Of a DNA stretch of 64,000 nt, positions 33,961 to 56,399 are shown piece by piece. A program made the translations under genes and the position numbers. Source of the stretch: Synaphobranchus kaupii (lineage: Eukaryota > Chordata > Actinopteri > Anguilliformes > Synaphobranchidae). The stretch is from NCBI GenBank assembly GCA_029718625.1, contig CM056377.1:99627243-99691242 (forward strand). The letters run 5' to 3'. The stretch's first letter is position 1, and every line of letters starts with the position of its first letter. The notes under the pieces were generated by a model, which saw only the letters and a program-made list of their open reading frames with translations, was not told where the DNA came from and did not search any database.

Positions 33961-36900
33961 CAATCAAAAGCCTAGAATGAAGACTAGGGAGGGAACTAGC
34001 ACACGTGCATCATAGTTACATAATGGATCTTCAGTGTCACTGGTCACCATAAAAAAGCATTACAGATGGAACCAATTACTATTAGGAGGTAATCTACTAC
34101 TCATGCATGTCCGCCAACTCAAGTTCAGCGATTGTACTATAGTCTGATTGAAATACATCTTGTCTAAAGCAGACATGGAACAGTAGAAGGCATAAATTAT
34201 ATTTATTATGATTCCTCTGCAATGTGCAGCTGCCTGCAGTACTTCTATCCAGTTAAACTGGATGCTAATTAAGGTGTGAATTGCATCAAAAAAAGATTTA
34301 GCTAAGTCAGTTTCTTGGCTTTCTAGAACATGCTTTCTTACATGGCTTGAATGCCTGGCAACAGTGTAAGTCCATAGTCTCTGCAAGGATAAACAAACCA
34401 AAGCATGGAAGCTTTTGAAACACAAGGTTTATAATCCAACAAGAAGAAAATTGTCCAAACTAAATTGTATGGAGTACCACTCACATTCTTGAAGATTGTG
34501 TCCACCACCTTTATGATTGACACAGGAATGCATGTTCTCTCCTCTTCATGACTTCTTCACTCTCTGTTAGAACACCTAACATCAGAACATTTTTATTTGT
34601 ATATATATATTTTAAAAATCTGGAATTGTATCATCAACCAAAATAGTTGAGGAAGTTACCTTTTTACTTGCATTGTTTCCTTTTATTTCAATATGGTGTT
34701 TCAAAATACAGCAGTAACCAATAATGTGGCTGGCCATTTTGTAATGACCAATATGTACTTGATAAAAAGTGAAGCTGCTTATATATTTTAGTTTTTATTT
34801 TGAATGGAATGAATGAATGACTGATTGAATAATTGTATTTATGTTAACCTGATACAATGCCTTCTTTAAGATTTGATAATCTAACACAAGAAAGTGTGGC
34901 CTGACCACAGCTAGTGATAAATATAGCCTTACATAACTTCAAACAGGCACACTGTTATTAAGATTATATTTGGCTGCTGACAGCTTAAGATGAAAGGACT
35001 ACTTTAGCTTTTTGATGTGGACCATTGTAATACATGAGATATAGTATATACAGTCACCACCAAAATAATTGGTACCCTTGAAAAAGGTGAGCAAAAAGGC
35101 TGCATAAAATAAATAACACAGATAATCCATGGGCCGCAGTTGGAGAATTATAGAACTTTTTTGGCTATTAAAATCTGCAATGGGGCTATCTCCCAGTGAT
35201 TTCGTTTTTTCTTAAATGGCACTTTTTTGCTCATCTTAATATTCCCTGAAAAAAAAATCCCTGCAGCTGTAATAAATAAATAACCAAAGCAGCTGTTTCC
35301 ACTAGAAAAAAAAACATTTATGTTCTAATAGTATTTAAATAACTTCATTGAAACTAAATAACTATTTCAGTAACATGATTCAATTATTAAACAGTTGATA
35401 TCTTACAGAGTTAACAAAATGTTTATTTTCTAATTTCACAACTCCGTCAGATAAAACAATAAAGGCGATATCTTACAGAGTTGACAAAATGTTATATTTT
35501 CTCATTTCACAGCGTAGCCATAGTGAGTAGCCATTTCATTTTTCTCAGTTGCTATGAGGTCTCTTAATGCAAGTGAAAATACATATTTTTATCCCATTTT
35601 TTTCTCGATTTACTAGGGACAATGCTGATCTCAATACTGTTTCTTTAATTTTTCAAAAATAAGAAAACTTTCCAGAGGACAAGTAACCTTGCTGCCTTCT
35701 GTGAAACTACAGAGTGAGAAAGGGGTCCTATATGGATAACCCTTTAATGACATTTTTATAGGAATCTGACGGTGTTGACAAAAATGTGGGACACAACTTT
35801 CAAGGGCTAACATTTTCATAAAAATTATATTTTAAAACAAAGAGGATTATAAGAGTACAATTCCACGCCTATCAGTCGGAATTGTTCGTTTAATGGCTTT
35901 AACACATTTTTTAATTGTTTGAAATCGTGAATTATTTTCTGGGACAAGGGTGTTTCCTGGAACTCAGTAGAGTCTATAGACGTTGAAATTAAAAAAAAGA
36001 AAGAAATTAGTCCAGATAATTAAATAAATAATATTTATTTTATACAGAAAACACCTAAATATAAAATTGCACCAGACAAAAAAGTAATAATTCTAAGATT
36101 TTTTGGTAGTATATGATTTGTCCCAATATATAAACGATCCAAAAATATTAGGAAGTAAAAATTGTAGGTAGGCTAGACGAAAAATCATTACTGAGCATTC
36201 AATTTAGACAGCCTACATATGTAGGCTACATCAATTTTTTCATTGTTGATGTACATCTAAGATCTTTCATGGGTTAAAATCTTAATACTTAATATAATTT
36301 AATTTTAAAAAAATTAGTAGAGACTGAGATATGCCTGCGAGCATCTTTCCATGAACCGAACAAAGAACTTTTCCTAAACAACCAAACGATAGACGCAGAC
36401 GGTAGGCCCAATTTAAACGGAGAGATTAACAATTACAAGTTTCATACATTGTTCAGCTTATATAGAAAGACATTTAGCCTACGATGTCATTTTGACACAT
36501 CACTGACACAGCGGTTTCGGGGCGATACTGAGTTATGATCATTAAAAATGAACCAACCATACGACAGACAACAGCTTCAGTTTTTAGGCTAACAACACAC
36601 AGAGGGATTATCACGAGGATTTGCAATAGCCTAGTAATTAGCTGCGCATTTCCCTGCGTCAAGATAGACCCGCCTGTTACCAAAAATAACATCCGTCCAA
36701 CCAAACTCCTCCATACAGGCCTACACAAGGGAAATGTTTAAATAAAACTTCAGCAAATAGAAACCATATAGCTTACGAACAACAAATTATGACAGAAGTA
36801 CGCTATGGCCTATAGGCTATTATGTAATATTTAAACCTCGGCGGGAAGAGCTCAAAAATGTCTTCTTGGACCATGTTGTGCTGTTATATGGAGAAACATC

Positions 36901-37743
36901 TATTTTTGCGCACAGAAGGATTTTTCGTTGCATGCCTTGATTGCACTCGTTCATTCTCCTCACTTGTGAGCCGTCTTCAGCTGTGTGGAGCTGGAAGACG
37001 TGGCTGATTTCAGAAATGCTGACCTTTGTCAATCGCGACAGAAAAAGGTCAAATATCAATCAACATCAATCCTGGTTATAGCTATACAATTGTGTACCAC
37101 CGCAATGAGGATGCAGGTTTATAAAGCATAATATCCTAAAATCACGACAACCAGTTTATTTTGACTTTAAAATACAGAAAGAAATGTGGAACAGAGCTTT
37201 TTACTGGACTCACTTTTCCTTGGTGGACAATAAAGAAAATATGTCCTGTTTTACTATAAATAGGGATACAGAATATTTTTTCCATAAAATGTGCGTACTA
37301 ACATCATCCCCACAAGCAGATCATATGACGGCAAACACCACAGCAAACCAAGGTGCAGACTAGGACCAACGATGATTCCACGATCCTTGAATTACACTCC
37401 ATGACTTGGATCCCATTCAACCCATAGCATATAGTTAATTTACATCATGGGTTCTTATGGTTCATTTGGGGATTACAAACAAATCGGTAAAGTGGAGAAA
37501 GTATGTGACAGGGGCTTTGGAAAGTTTGCCCTTAAGACCTCTCTCTGGCTCACTGCTCCCCCAGCCCTGACAGTCTCTGATCAATGTTAATTGTGTCAAT
37601 TGTGTTAGTGAAAGTGTCCACTTGCTTATCAGTTGTATATGGCTCTAGACTGACTGAGGGTATGGAGAGTGCTGTTTCGAACAACATGGGGGAAAAGTTT
37701 GGCAATAGTACAACTTAACTTATAACGTGGGAAATACCACACA
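33961..37743. other. Intergenic stretch without recognised genes
   Basis: AT-rich sequence with only short open frames. At 35049-35130 TACAGTCACCACCAAAATAA followed by TTGGTACCCTTG is a Tc1-like terminal repeat without a recognised partner. No exon with convincing splice sites was seen. Confidence 0.45.
35049..35130. mobile_element. Single Tc1-like terminal repeat
   Basis: Begins TACAGTCACC and contains AATAATTGGTACCCTTGAAA and GTGAGCAAAAAGGCTG. This is the pattern of the GGCACC-type Tc1 ends seen complete at 37744-38499. No opposite end was found. Confidence 0.6.
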
Positions 37744-38499
37744 TACATTGCCCCCCACTATTATTGGCAAATTCACCGTTTGGTGAATTAGCTTAATCTC
37801 ACACTGAAAAAAGTAGAAAAATCCAACCTTTAATTGAAGTAAATTTATTATGAGAAAAAAAAATCCCTCATCAACAAATTATTATTTTTAACAAAACCAC
37901 GTGCCACAATTATTGGCACCTCTGCATTTATATATAGAATAAAGTAATTTTTTTATATTTGGTCGCATATCCTTTGCATGCCATGACTTCCTGATGGCTG
38001 TGACCCAACAACATCAAAAGACTCTTGATATCTTATTTTCTGGTACTCTTACAAGCGATACTATAACGTCTCTGCATTTGAATGGATCTCTATGGGAGTA
38101 TGGAATACATGGTTGGTAAAATGGCTGTAAGTCATCCCATAGAGTTCCATTCAAATGCAGAGACATTATTGTATCGCTTGTAAGAGTACCAGAAAATAAG
38201 ATATCAAGAGTCTTTTGATATTGTTGGGTCACAGACATCAGGAAGTCATGGCATGCAAAGGATAAGCGACAAAATGATTACTTTATTCTATATATAAATG
38301 CAGGGGTGCCAATAATTGTGGCACACATGGTTTTGGTAAAAATTATTATTATTAAAAAATAATAATTTCCTTCAATTAAAGGTTGGATTTTTCTAATTTT
38401 TTCAGTGTGAGATTAAGCTAATTCAACAAACGGTGAATTTTTTATAACCCTTTTTACTCATCTTTACCAGGGGTGCCAATAATAGTGGAGGGCACTGTA
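37744..38499. mobile_element. Complete palindromic Tc1-type element, TTATTGGCACC ends
   Basis: The left end TACATTGCCCCCCACTATTA and right end AATAGTGGAGGGCACTGTA are inverted and border on TA. Inner copies of the end motif (ACAATTATTGGCACC) lie about 165 bp in, an IR/DR arrangement. The interior is a short version of the shared palindrome (centre near 38120), with the middle third deleted. Confidence 0.88.
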
Positions 38500-39047
38500 T
38501 GTAGCTAGCCTACAACATGATATTTGAATGACATTACTTTAAAACAAGAATAAATTAGTAGCCTACACGTGCATTTGTGCATCATGAGAAAATCAGAATA
38601 TGTTAGTTGCAATTATATCAAACCTTACTAAAAACGCTCAGAGCCAAATAATTTATGAGAAAATAATTTTATTATTTTTTTGGGAATGCAGTAGGTTGCC
38701 AAAATAACACTGGAAGAAAACATACAAATGGTTATACTATTGCACGCGATAGAGGGCTTTGAAAACAAAAGCTTAACTATTAGTCTATGATGACAAAATG
38801 TCCTTTCTCCCCATCGCATTAGTGCTTAATGAATACAAAAACATTTCTTTAAATTTGTACAGGGGAAACATTTGTGTACTACATTCCACTGTATAACTGT
38901 CCAGTTTGGTTACTGACAATTGTCCATACAATTGTCAATAAAACCGTATTTGGGAAAATAAGTTGTGAACAACGGTCATAAGGAATACTGAAACCAACAA
39001 AATAAACTTTTCCACTCTTCTCAAAAATTTATTTAATTAGCCAATTT

Positions 39048-39158
39048 AAAACCATTTAGCACACGCAAAACCAATAACATGACCAATGATTAGTGCAAAA
39101 CAAATTCCATGACCAATCATTGGTCATGTTATTGGTTTTGCGTGTGCTAAATGGTTTT
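39048..39158. repeat. Perfect 44-bp-arm hairpin, 23-nt loop
   Basis: Positions 39048-39091 and 39115-39158 are exact reverse complements (arm starts AAAACCATTTAGCACACGCA). Nothing resembling a transposon end flanks it. Confidence 0.97.
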
Positions 39159-40030
39159 GCACCCGCAAAAGGCCTTAGTAAATCAAGTCTATAAATTCAA
39201 CACTACTTTACATATTTATACATATCATTTCCTAAAACCTACATTCCATTTGCAATGCAGATCTTCAGCTTTCATCATATTTTTTATCTGAATGATATGC
39301 CATTACTCTCATTTTAAATATATAAAGTGCCCGATTACTTATTTTACACTACAATTCAATAGGGGACCTACACAAATATTTTAAAATGTACACACCAAAC
39401 GAGCATTCATTCCATTTCATATTACCATGCTGTCAGACCGAAAACTTTCAGATGTTTTACACATATTTAAGGCTCTCGTTCAGCTCTGCGTACGGTGTTA
39501 TAACTCCACAACAAATTATGTTCGGTTGAAAACCCAAATGCTATGCCATCATGTTACATTAGTAAACATGAAAAAGTTTTTTTTGGTGTTCCTGAGAATT
39601 CCATATTTTGTAGTTTTCTTTTTACAAAGACATGTTTGTTCAGTGTTTTCTTTTCATTCAAAATATTACACAAATGCCTCTCCCTAAAAATGATTAGGTA
39701 TCTTCCTTGTCTAGAACATAATCTTTGGTCAGCATTCTCAACATTTTTCTTGAAAATTCTCTAAACACTATACTCTGTACTTTTCAATATCCTGCTTCAA
39801 ATAAAGTACAATAGAACAATATTCGAAAGACCACAGACATTAATTCTCCACAATCAGACTTGAAGTGCACTCTTGCACACACATTATAGTTCCAACTTTT
39901 CAGCAAAAATGGTCCCACTACCAATTTTATTGTATATATATATATATATATATAGCAGACAAATGTGTGCATTCAAAATAAAAATATCTAAATACAAGAA
40001 ATTGCTATTGACATGGTTGAAAAGGGGGCA

Positions 40031-40040
40031 TGCATGTGTA

Positions 40041-40072
<32 letters not shown>
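40031..40072. repeat. (TG)n(AG)n compound microsatellite
   Basis: About 12 TG units pass directly into about 7 AG units, followed by a purine-rich stretch to about 40135. Confidence 0.95.
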
Positions 40073-40074
<2 letters not shown>

Positions 40075-40426
40075 TGAGGGAGTGAGAGAGACAGAAACAG
40101 AGACAGAGAATGGAGGGAGGGTAAAGGGAAAATCTGCAGACAAACTTTTTGAACATGAACTTGTTCTTACTCTGTCTTGGAAGGCTTCCAGATACTACCA
40201 TTCTTGACTGGATAGTACCCTTAGAGACGTCAAATGCATGGTTCCTAAGTAACTGAATATAACTACAATCCACAAAGTGTACATAAAGTGGAGAGAATGA
40301 TTTGCCTCTGGATTATGGACACATGTCAAGCTGTGAGAAGACACTGGTTTTAAACTGAGCTGATGGTTTTCCCCATACTTCCACATAGCAAGCCTCCTTC
40401 ATGGAACGCACCCTTACAGAATGCCT

Positions 40427-49566
<9,140 letters not shown>

Positions 49567-50026
49567 TTAAGTCAACCTGACAATATTAAAACATTTTCAA
49601 AAACAGATAAACAAACTGTATTAGGCTGGCTGGCTAAAACTTTGACATAATTTGTTGCACTAAATTGCAACGGCATTCATTTAACTTAGAAAGCTAGCTA
49701 CCCATTTAAAGTTGCACAGCACGTATAGGCTACGAAGCTTGCCAGCCTGGTAGAATTTTATTTTCTTAGCTTTGTATTTGTACGTCTTTTCCATACTAAG
49801 ACAAACTATATAATGTTAGCTATTACAGATAGATAATTATGTCCGACACATGGAACATTGTAACGTTAGCTATTGCCTGGCTAGATTGTAGAACTAAAAT
49901 TAAAATGAGTCGTCTAGCGACTATAACTTTTGCATGTTGGAAAACTAGCTAGATATCTTAGCTGCGTATTTAGGCTATACATCTTGCTAACCTGCAAGTG
50001 AAGAAGAAGACCAAACCTGAGCTCAC

Positions 50027-50120
50027 CTCCGTTCTGTTTTGTTCGACAAAATGGTGTTTAATTTCACATCTATGCTAAGCAGACCAAGTTAGCAAAATAT
50101 TACTCTCCGCCCACGGAATT
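50027..50120 (-). promoter_or_regulatory. ak4: ak4 noncoding first exon and core promoter candidate
   Basis: A splice donor (AACGGAG then GTGAGC) ends a candidate 5' UTR exon at 50027, pairing with the acceptor at 49577. About 80 bp upstream is a GC box (GGGCGGAG on the minus strand, near 50105-50114). The transcription start is not directly visible. Confidence 0.5.
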
Positions 50121-51851
50121 ACTGTCTCACTGTATCTTTAAGAAAGTATTTTCATTGCAAAATGAATGGGGGACCAGTCCCAACGCCCTACATCTCAACA
50201 CCCCCTTACACATCATCAGGCAAGAATGCGGAGTGTGGTGCGCACGCATGTATTCCGAAATAACGCTTAGAATTGTGGTAGATGGTGTTTTTTTCTCTCT
50301 CTCTCATATCCCTTGTTTATGCTTTAAGTAAAATAACGCGCAGGAGATCATGCTTCCACTTTAAGTAGCCTAACGTAACGTTAAATAGCCTACAAACCAC
50401 AAACTAGAGGGATGGTACAGTCTGAAGTATTTAACATAAGACATTGAACATCTCGTGCACACGATTTACGTATTTTACAAGTTTCCACAAGATCTGACTT
50501 TTTTTCCCCATAGCCTTGGAATAACAGACATGAACCCTCAACAAGGATATTCCATGTTACAATTAGGCTACAACGTTTCATAGACATAGCCTAATAAAGC
50601 AATTGCAGCGGTGGTCGGAATGATTAGCATATTGATAACGCAAATTCATGTGGATGCCAAAGAAAGGTTTCACGAGCATTTGAAAAGAACTATCAGTAGT
50701 CTAGCCTATAGGCTACGGTCCATCTTTGACAATTCAGTAGGCTATCATTGTTTTAAGAGTGTAGTTTTAAGAACAGGATAAAGAAAATGTTAATGGTCCA
50801 AATTCATCTTAGCCTAATTAAAGGCGCCTGTCGAATCAAAATATATGGATTCACAAGATTAGGCAACATGATTAGGCTACTTTATGAAACATTCATTCTA
50901 AAATGTAGGCTATCAATGAGTTAGTTCAGCATTTGCACTTAAACATCAATATAGGCTAGCAGCTATTTGTTCAAAGCAATAGGCGTATTAGTTCTTTCTA
51001 AAACATGAACTGTAAATTTGCCACATGTTGTGTCCCCTTTGCTTTGCACATATTTGCTCGAGAATACATTCAAAATGTAGGCTACAATTAGATTTAGGAC
51101 CAACACCTTTGCGCAGAAGGTGGCGCCGGCGGAAGCTTTTTGCTCAACTCAGACATTCGTTGCTACTGCAGCCGAACTATGATTGGAAATCACAAACTCT
51201 GTGTTTTAAATTTATTGGTAGACGGTTCGTGACGATTTCTGCCGAATACGTAGTTTCTAAGTGCCACTATTTCCCTGTAGCAAGTCCATTTATCAAGCAA
51301 ACCCCACCTAGTCTATACCTACATATACGTGACATAGTGGACAATAGCGTCTATGTTTGAGTTCATACATATATTTATTCATCATATAAAATTAGAATAA
51401 CGTCATAGCAACGAGATAAATCCAACAATAGCCTGATCGTATGCCAGAAAAGCCGTGAAAAGCCCTGCTCACTCAAATGCAAAATAAACTGTGAAAGTAC
51501 TATCTCATTCTACCATGTATTCTACTAGCAATATATGCTACTAAATATGAAATAAATATACAATCCTACCATTGGTTTTACACATCGAGATGTTCCTTTC
51601 AAAATTCAGTTGTCATTTATTGTCTGGTACAATCGGTTTGAGAAATATACAACACTTTATACCGCTATTACACTATCTGAAACGTCGCCGCGTAATAAGC
51701 CCCATGCCCTGTAAGACTGTCTCATGCATTACAGTTCACTCTGGTTTAATTGTCGGCTTTTTTATCCAATAGAGTACATTATAACCGTCGCAACGGTATA
51801 TGCCAAGTCTTTTTGGGTGCTTTGAGCAATTTACTACAGCCCAGCGTAACG

Positions 51852-51938
51852 GCAGTTTTCGTTTTAGCTGTCTAGTATTACGCAAGCGCTATACAATACG
51901 CATTATCCAGGGAAATTCCCCTTTTGCGATATGTAAGT
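51852..51938 (+). promoter_or_regulatory. Candidate inducible promoter: IRF-like and perfect kappaB motif with a splice donor
   Basis: GCAGTTTTCGTTTTAGC resembles an inverted IRF/ISRE half (AAAACGAAAA). GGGAAATTCCCC at 51910-51921 is a perfect palindromic NF-kappaB site. GTAAGT follows at 51933, which would end a short noncoding exon. Motifs this short can occur by chance. Confidence 0.3.
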
Positions 51939-53860
51939 ATTTTTGCGTCTAAAATACCGTTGGTCTCGCTGGCTACATACGTACGTTCGTGTTTCCACTC
52001 GAGCACTGTCTTTCCAAGTTTGATAGCCCTGTTGTTATTTTCGCATTTTGAGTGCATTTCACATACTGTAGTGCAATCGTTAGCTAAATGTATTTTTGAA
52101 CTAGGCTACCGATGTTCATTGAAGATAGAATATTTGGCAGCATTTTACAGATGGTGGAAAACTATTTTATGTTCATGTTATCATACATAGTATAGGCTAT
52201 GATGTATGCCTCTTATGGCATGACAAGTGCTCATTCCAATTTACTGTTGCGCTGATATGTGGTAGATTAAGGTAAAAATTTCCTTGGAGTTATTATGAAT
52301 AGGAAAACTTAAAAGATTAAAAGAATACAGAAAAATGCAATCCCAGGACAAAAGTATACATACTGTAGAGTACAGGGACAAGTGATGTTTTATTGAGGTA
52401 CAAGAGTGAATGATTAGGCAACATATTTAGGTGTATGTAACACTGTGATATCAATGTTTTTTTATCTTAAGCCACCAGAGGGAGCAAATGTGTATGCGTT
52501 ATAATTTATAATATAATATAATATTTTATGACATGTTTTGCATAGGGGTTTTGGACCCATAGATATCTACCCACCTATACTGCTGAAAATATATAATTCT
52601 CACTTGGAAATTATGCACAAGTGAGTTTTATGAGCCCAAACTGTTGATTTGTAGTTAAATATTTCATACATTTTTTTTATTTGCAGCAGTGCACAATTTA
52701 GCCATTTGGATAGATTTGGAGACACTAATGGACAAGAGGATACACGGCTATATTTTGCATCATAGACCTTTAGTAGTTCTGCATATCATCCTCAGATTTT
52801 GCAAAACTTGTGGACATGGAGTTTATGATCCAGGAAATGTATATATATTACCGATTTCACTTATGTAGCTCTCAGCAAAATTAAAAAAAACTATTTAAAA
52901 TTTTTTTTCCCCTAAGTTTCTTTGCATTTGTGGCACTTTATTTTGACTTAAATTATGAAAATAAACAAATCTAAGTTTGTATTGTAAATGGTACACCTGT
53001 CTTCTTTCATTTAAGCCATTTACCAAGTTTATGTGATGCTCACACCTGGAGTTATAAAGCCTTAAACAGAGCACCCCTAAATAGGTGAAATGTGCCATCT
53101 GCGCCAAGGGGTTTTAAGGTAGCCTATAGGCTATTTATTTCAAATGACGAACCTGCAAATGCAGAAATTAAGATTCCTAATTTAATAATAATTGATCTCG
53201 CTGTTTTCCCCTTAATAGCCCTGTGCTATTCGCTAATTAACAGCCTTATTTAAAACATTTTGCGCGTCATATTTTGGGAGTTGTCCTACAGTTATGTAAG
53301 ATCACAAATATGTGATTAGAATGTTCTTCGAATTTTAATCGTGATTACAATTTTGGCTTTCCACGATTACTAAACCAGTATAATCGAGAATGATTATTTT
53401 GAAGTATACAAGTGAAAACTCACTTTATTGGACTTTCTCTGGTGTTCTATATCAATACTATTTTACCTCCCGCACAGTAGAGGGTTAGAAAATGTGAACA
53501 TATAAGCATTATTATGTTCATTCAAAATGTTAAAGTGCAATAAAAGTATTATGTTCTGAAAACCAATGAATAATCCTGTTAAATAATTGTGATCTCAATA
53601 TTGACAAAAATAATAGTGATTATAATTTTGCCATAATCGTGCAACCTTAATTCTAATGTTGGTATAACATAGGCTAATTGAAAGCAATGAAGTTCTAGAA
53701 TTTTGCAGGAAAAAAATAACATTTCAAAAAGCCTACTATTCAAAGGGTTAAGTCAACACTGATTGGAACAATCTAGAATACGCACATCCTCGAGAAACAT
53801 TCAGTCAAAGAAATGGCCAAACGTTTATAACAACAATAACAAGAACAACAGTAATAATAG

Positions 53861-53905
53861 CCTAATAAATAATAATAATAATAATAATAGGCCTAATAAT
53901 AATAG
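53861..53905. repeat. (AAT)n microsatellite
   Basis: An imperfect AAT trinucleotide tract interrupted by GGCCT. Confidence 0.85.
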
Positions 53906-55230
53906 GCTACATGGAAACACTTTGACCATGATGGTGAGAATCATATTTCAAATTAATGCATTTAGGCAAGCTGCATCTTCAACAGGATAGACTACAGTTT
54001 TGATTGCAATAGGTTTCTCGTGTCTCGTCAACATTTGAGCTCTATTCTCTATAAAAGCCTACAAGCTCTTTCGCACTTGTTGGCAGCAATGATCGTGCAG
54101 CATCTAACTGTCAAAAGAACAGCGCGTTTACTCTCCATGCAGTGGATTTTCCAGCGGACCAGTTGCCTAGTCAAGCCACAAGCTGTCTCCGCTGTGTTTT
54201 GTGGTCCGAATGTTTGAGTAGGGACTAGGCTACGTCGGTGTCGGATTGTTAGAGGGCATGGTGCACACGTTTATGCGTTCTGAAAATGCTATTTTAAAGA
54301 AAGATTTCTAAGAAAAAAATGTCGGTAGGCTATTAGATTTTTTGTTCATTTAACTAGCCTAACTAGTGCTGTACCCGGAAGCTTGCTTTTATTTTGTCAC
54401 ATGGCTAAGGGATTTCAATAACAACAAAAAATGGCGACAATCACGTTGTTCAATGTGGTCTTGCTGCGTCATTAAAAATATTCATGTAAACAGGGAGAAG
54501 GAACAGAAAAATTGCGGGTAAGGTGTGTTTATACGCGTCAGATATATATGCTTGTTAGCTAATAAAGAAGTGCGTTTGGTGAATTGCCGTGGGTCTAGAC
54601 ATGTTTGTTTTATAGCCTTGAAAGGGGTGTGTATGGTGCTGGGCGTTAGCTTTGGCTTCTTGAAAACAAGACTTGCAAATGCATTGCTACAGACTGCAAG
54701 CTGACTATTTCGAAGTGTAATAACGTTATAGGTCTGTAAAAATGTTGCAAAAATGTAGGCTACCATATTCGATAGCAGGTTAAACGCAAATAGCCTAAAC
54801 CGTTGTATGTTATTACAGTCTGTTATTTTATTGCGATTATAACTCTTGTTTGTTAACAGTGTTAAGTATATCCCAACTAGCCTACATTAGGCTACTACTA
54901 ACATTCCAGACATTTAAGGTAGGTATAAATAACGCTTTATTTCTGTAGCTGTAGCTATCGCGTTAGTGTGTGGTTTGGTAGCATAGGCTAGCTACATCCA
55001 AGGCATGGGAATTTAAAAAAATTAAAAAAAGTCTTTAGCCTACTATAATTAGTTGCACATTTAACCTGCATAAATGATAAATGTGGTTTCATGCAAGGAA
55101 GTGTTACATTTAGTGTCATTCTAACCGTGTACCAACGTTGCGCAGATGTTATTTTTTATTAATTTTGGCATCAGTCCCCACAGATAGCAAACAGAACTAA
55201 TCGAGTTGTTTACATGAAGCAGTCAGAACG

Positions 55231-55340
55231 GAGGGCGGGGCGATGGTGGGAGGAGCTTACTTTAGCAGGCTACGCGACTGGACTGCTGGACAAGAATCAA
55301 GCACTGAGGGTGGAGTCACGAGAATCACAAGAAGTCTGAC
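55231..55340 (+). promoter_or_regulatory. Candidate promoter and first exon of the pri-mir-101 (or jak1) transcript
   Basis: A Sp1-type GC box (GGGCGGGGCG, 55233-55242) stands in otherwise AT-rich DNA. About 100 bp downstream AGAAGTCTGAC meets a donor GTATGT at 55341. A fitting acceptor (TTTCTCATAG, 56221) lies just before the mir-101 hairpin. Assignment rests on position and strand. Confidence 0.45.
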
Positions 55341-56314
55341 GTATGTGTTTGGTGGATTGTAAATTAAGTATTATTTCCACTCATATAACATAACGTGTAA
55401 AATGGATGGCAGTGCTAATGGTTTTCCCGGTTGGGGTTTGATTCTTATTTGGGGCCTTTTGGTTTTAGCCTATTCTTGAGCTTATGTAGGCCTAGCCTAC
55501 ATAACTAACTTAATGCCACTTTTTCAGCTTTATAAATGGGGGAATGTTACATGTGAATTATATTCACTGTTATAGTAAGTGGCCTTGGGGCAGGGTGTAG
55601 CCTATTCCAAACAAATATTAATGCTTTCACTTCACTGCATTTTAGTAGGGGGTGGTGGTAATAAAATCAGTGAAAAAGATGGAGAAACAACATTAAAAAC
55701 CTACAGGATGCAATCAGTAAAAGACTGGCATCATATTCATATTTAAACATAGTTTTTTGAAGCAGCCATTATTGTATCATATATGTTATTTATTATACCT
55801 GTATGAAATACAGTCCCTGTCTTTTAAACCAGACTACACAAACATTTGCCCTCCCAGTCATGACCAGTCTAATGAAGCTTTCTTGTTAAATACTAATTTA
55901 AATTATTTATATAAGCAGGTATGTTGCATTATGGCTTATTTAATGATACCTTTATTATATTTTTTAATTATGTCAGAAATGTTCTTGTTATAGTTATGGC
56001 ATTAGCATTTTAAGTAAATAAATGGCACAAAAACTTTGTCACAGACTGCCTAGAGATGCATCATAAGCTCCTTAGGGTTTTTCTGTCCAATATAAAAATG
56101 TAAATGGTGCCAAATTGGTGCCTAAAAACTTCCATGTACTAGTTTAACAAAAGTAACAACAACTGATTTTCTAACTTGCAAGGTTGTTCACAATATAAAT
56201 GTCTTGGATCATGTTTCTCATAGGTCTGATGACCTGTCATGAAGATGGATGGTACAAGAAGCTGGTGCTGAGTTGCCAAATTGCAGAGGAGCTGAAGCAC
56301 TGCTTGATGTGACA

Positions 56315-56395
56315 GGCTGCCCTGGTTCAGTTATCACAGTGCTGATGCTGTCCATCTTAAAGGTACAGTACTGTGATAACTGAAGGATGGCAGCC
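56315..56395 (+). ncRNA. mir101: mir-101 precursor hairpin
   Basis: The stem runs from GGCTGCCCTGGTTCAGTTAT to GATAACTGAAGGATGGCAGC. It is nearly identical to the vertebrate mir-101-1 precursor. The 5p arm product is at 56328-56349 (starts CAGTTATCACAGTG). The 3p product, the main miR-101, is at 56364-56384 (starts TACAGTACTGTGATAAC) and looks fully conserved, seed ACAGTAC. The loop keeps TGTCCAT-TTAAAGG with small changes. In human, MIR101-1 lies between JAK1 and AK4 on JAK1's strand, and it has the same place and orientation here. miR-101 represses targets such as EZH2 in mammals. Confidence 0.97.
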
Positions 56396-56399
56396 ATCT

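Larger units (their letters stand above)
38640..40426 (-). other. ak4: Region downstream of ak4 stop: likely 3' UTR plus repeats
   Basis: AATAAA signals on the minus strand occur near 39925, 39010 and 38670, so the ak4 3' UTR could end at any of these. The region also holds a 44-bp perfect hairpin (39048-39158), a TA tract (39932-39953) and a TG/AG tract (40031-40072). No coding signal is seen. Confidence 0.4.
50121..55200. other. ak4 to mir-101 intergenic region
   Basis: No protein-coding gene is recognised. The plus strand near 51852-51938 carries clustered regulatory-looking motifs and a splice donor. An AAT repeat is at 53861-53905. A motif pair CCCGGAAGC (54375) and AAAATGGCG (54428) resembles ETS and YY1 sites. 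Confidence 0.45.

Noticed and set aside
54428..54475. ATGGCGACAATCACG start with YY1-like context as a small protein start
   Set aside because: The frame closes after 14 codons with no splice donor.
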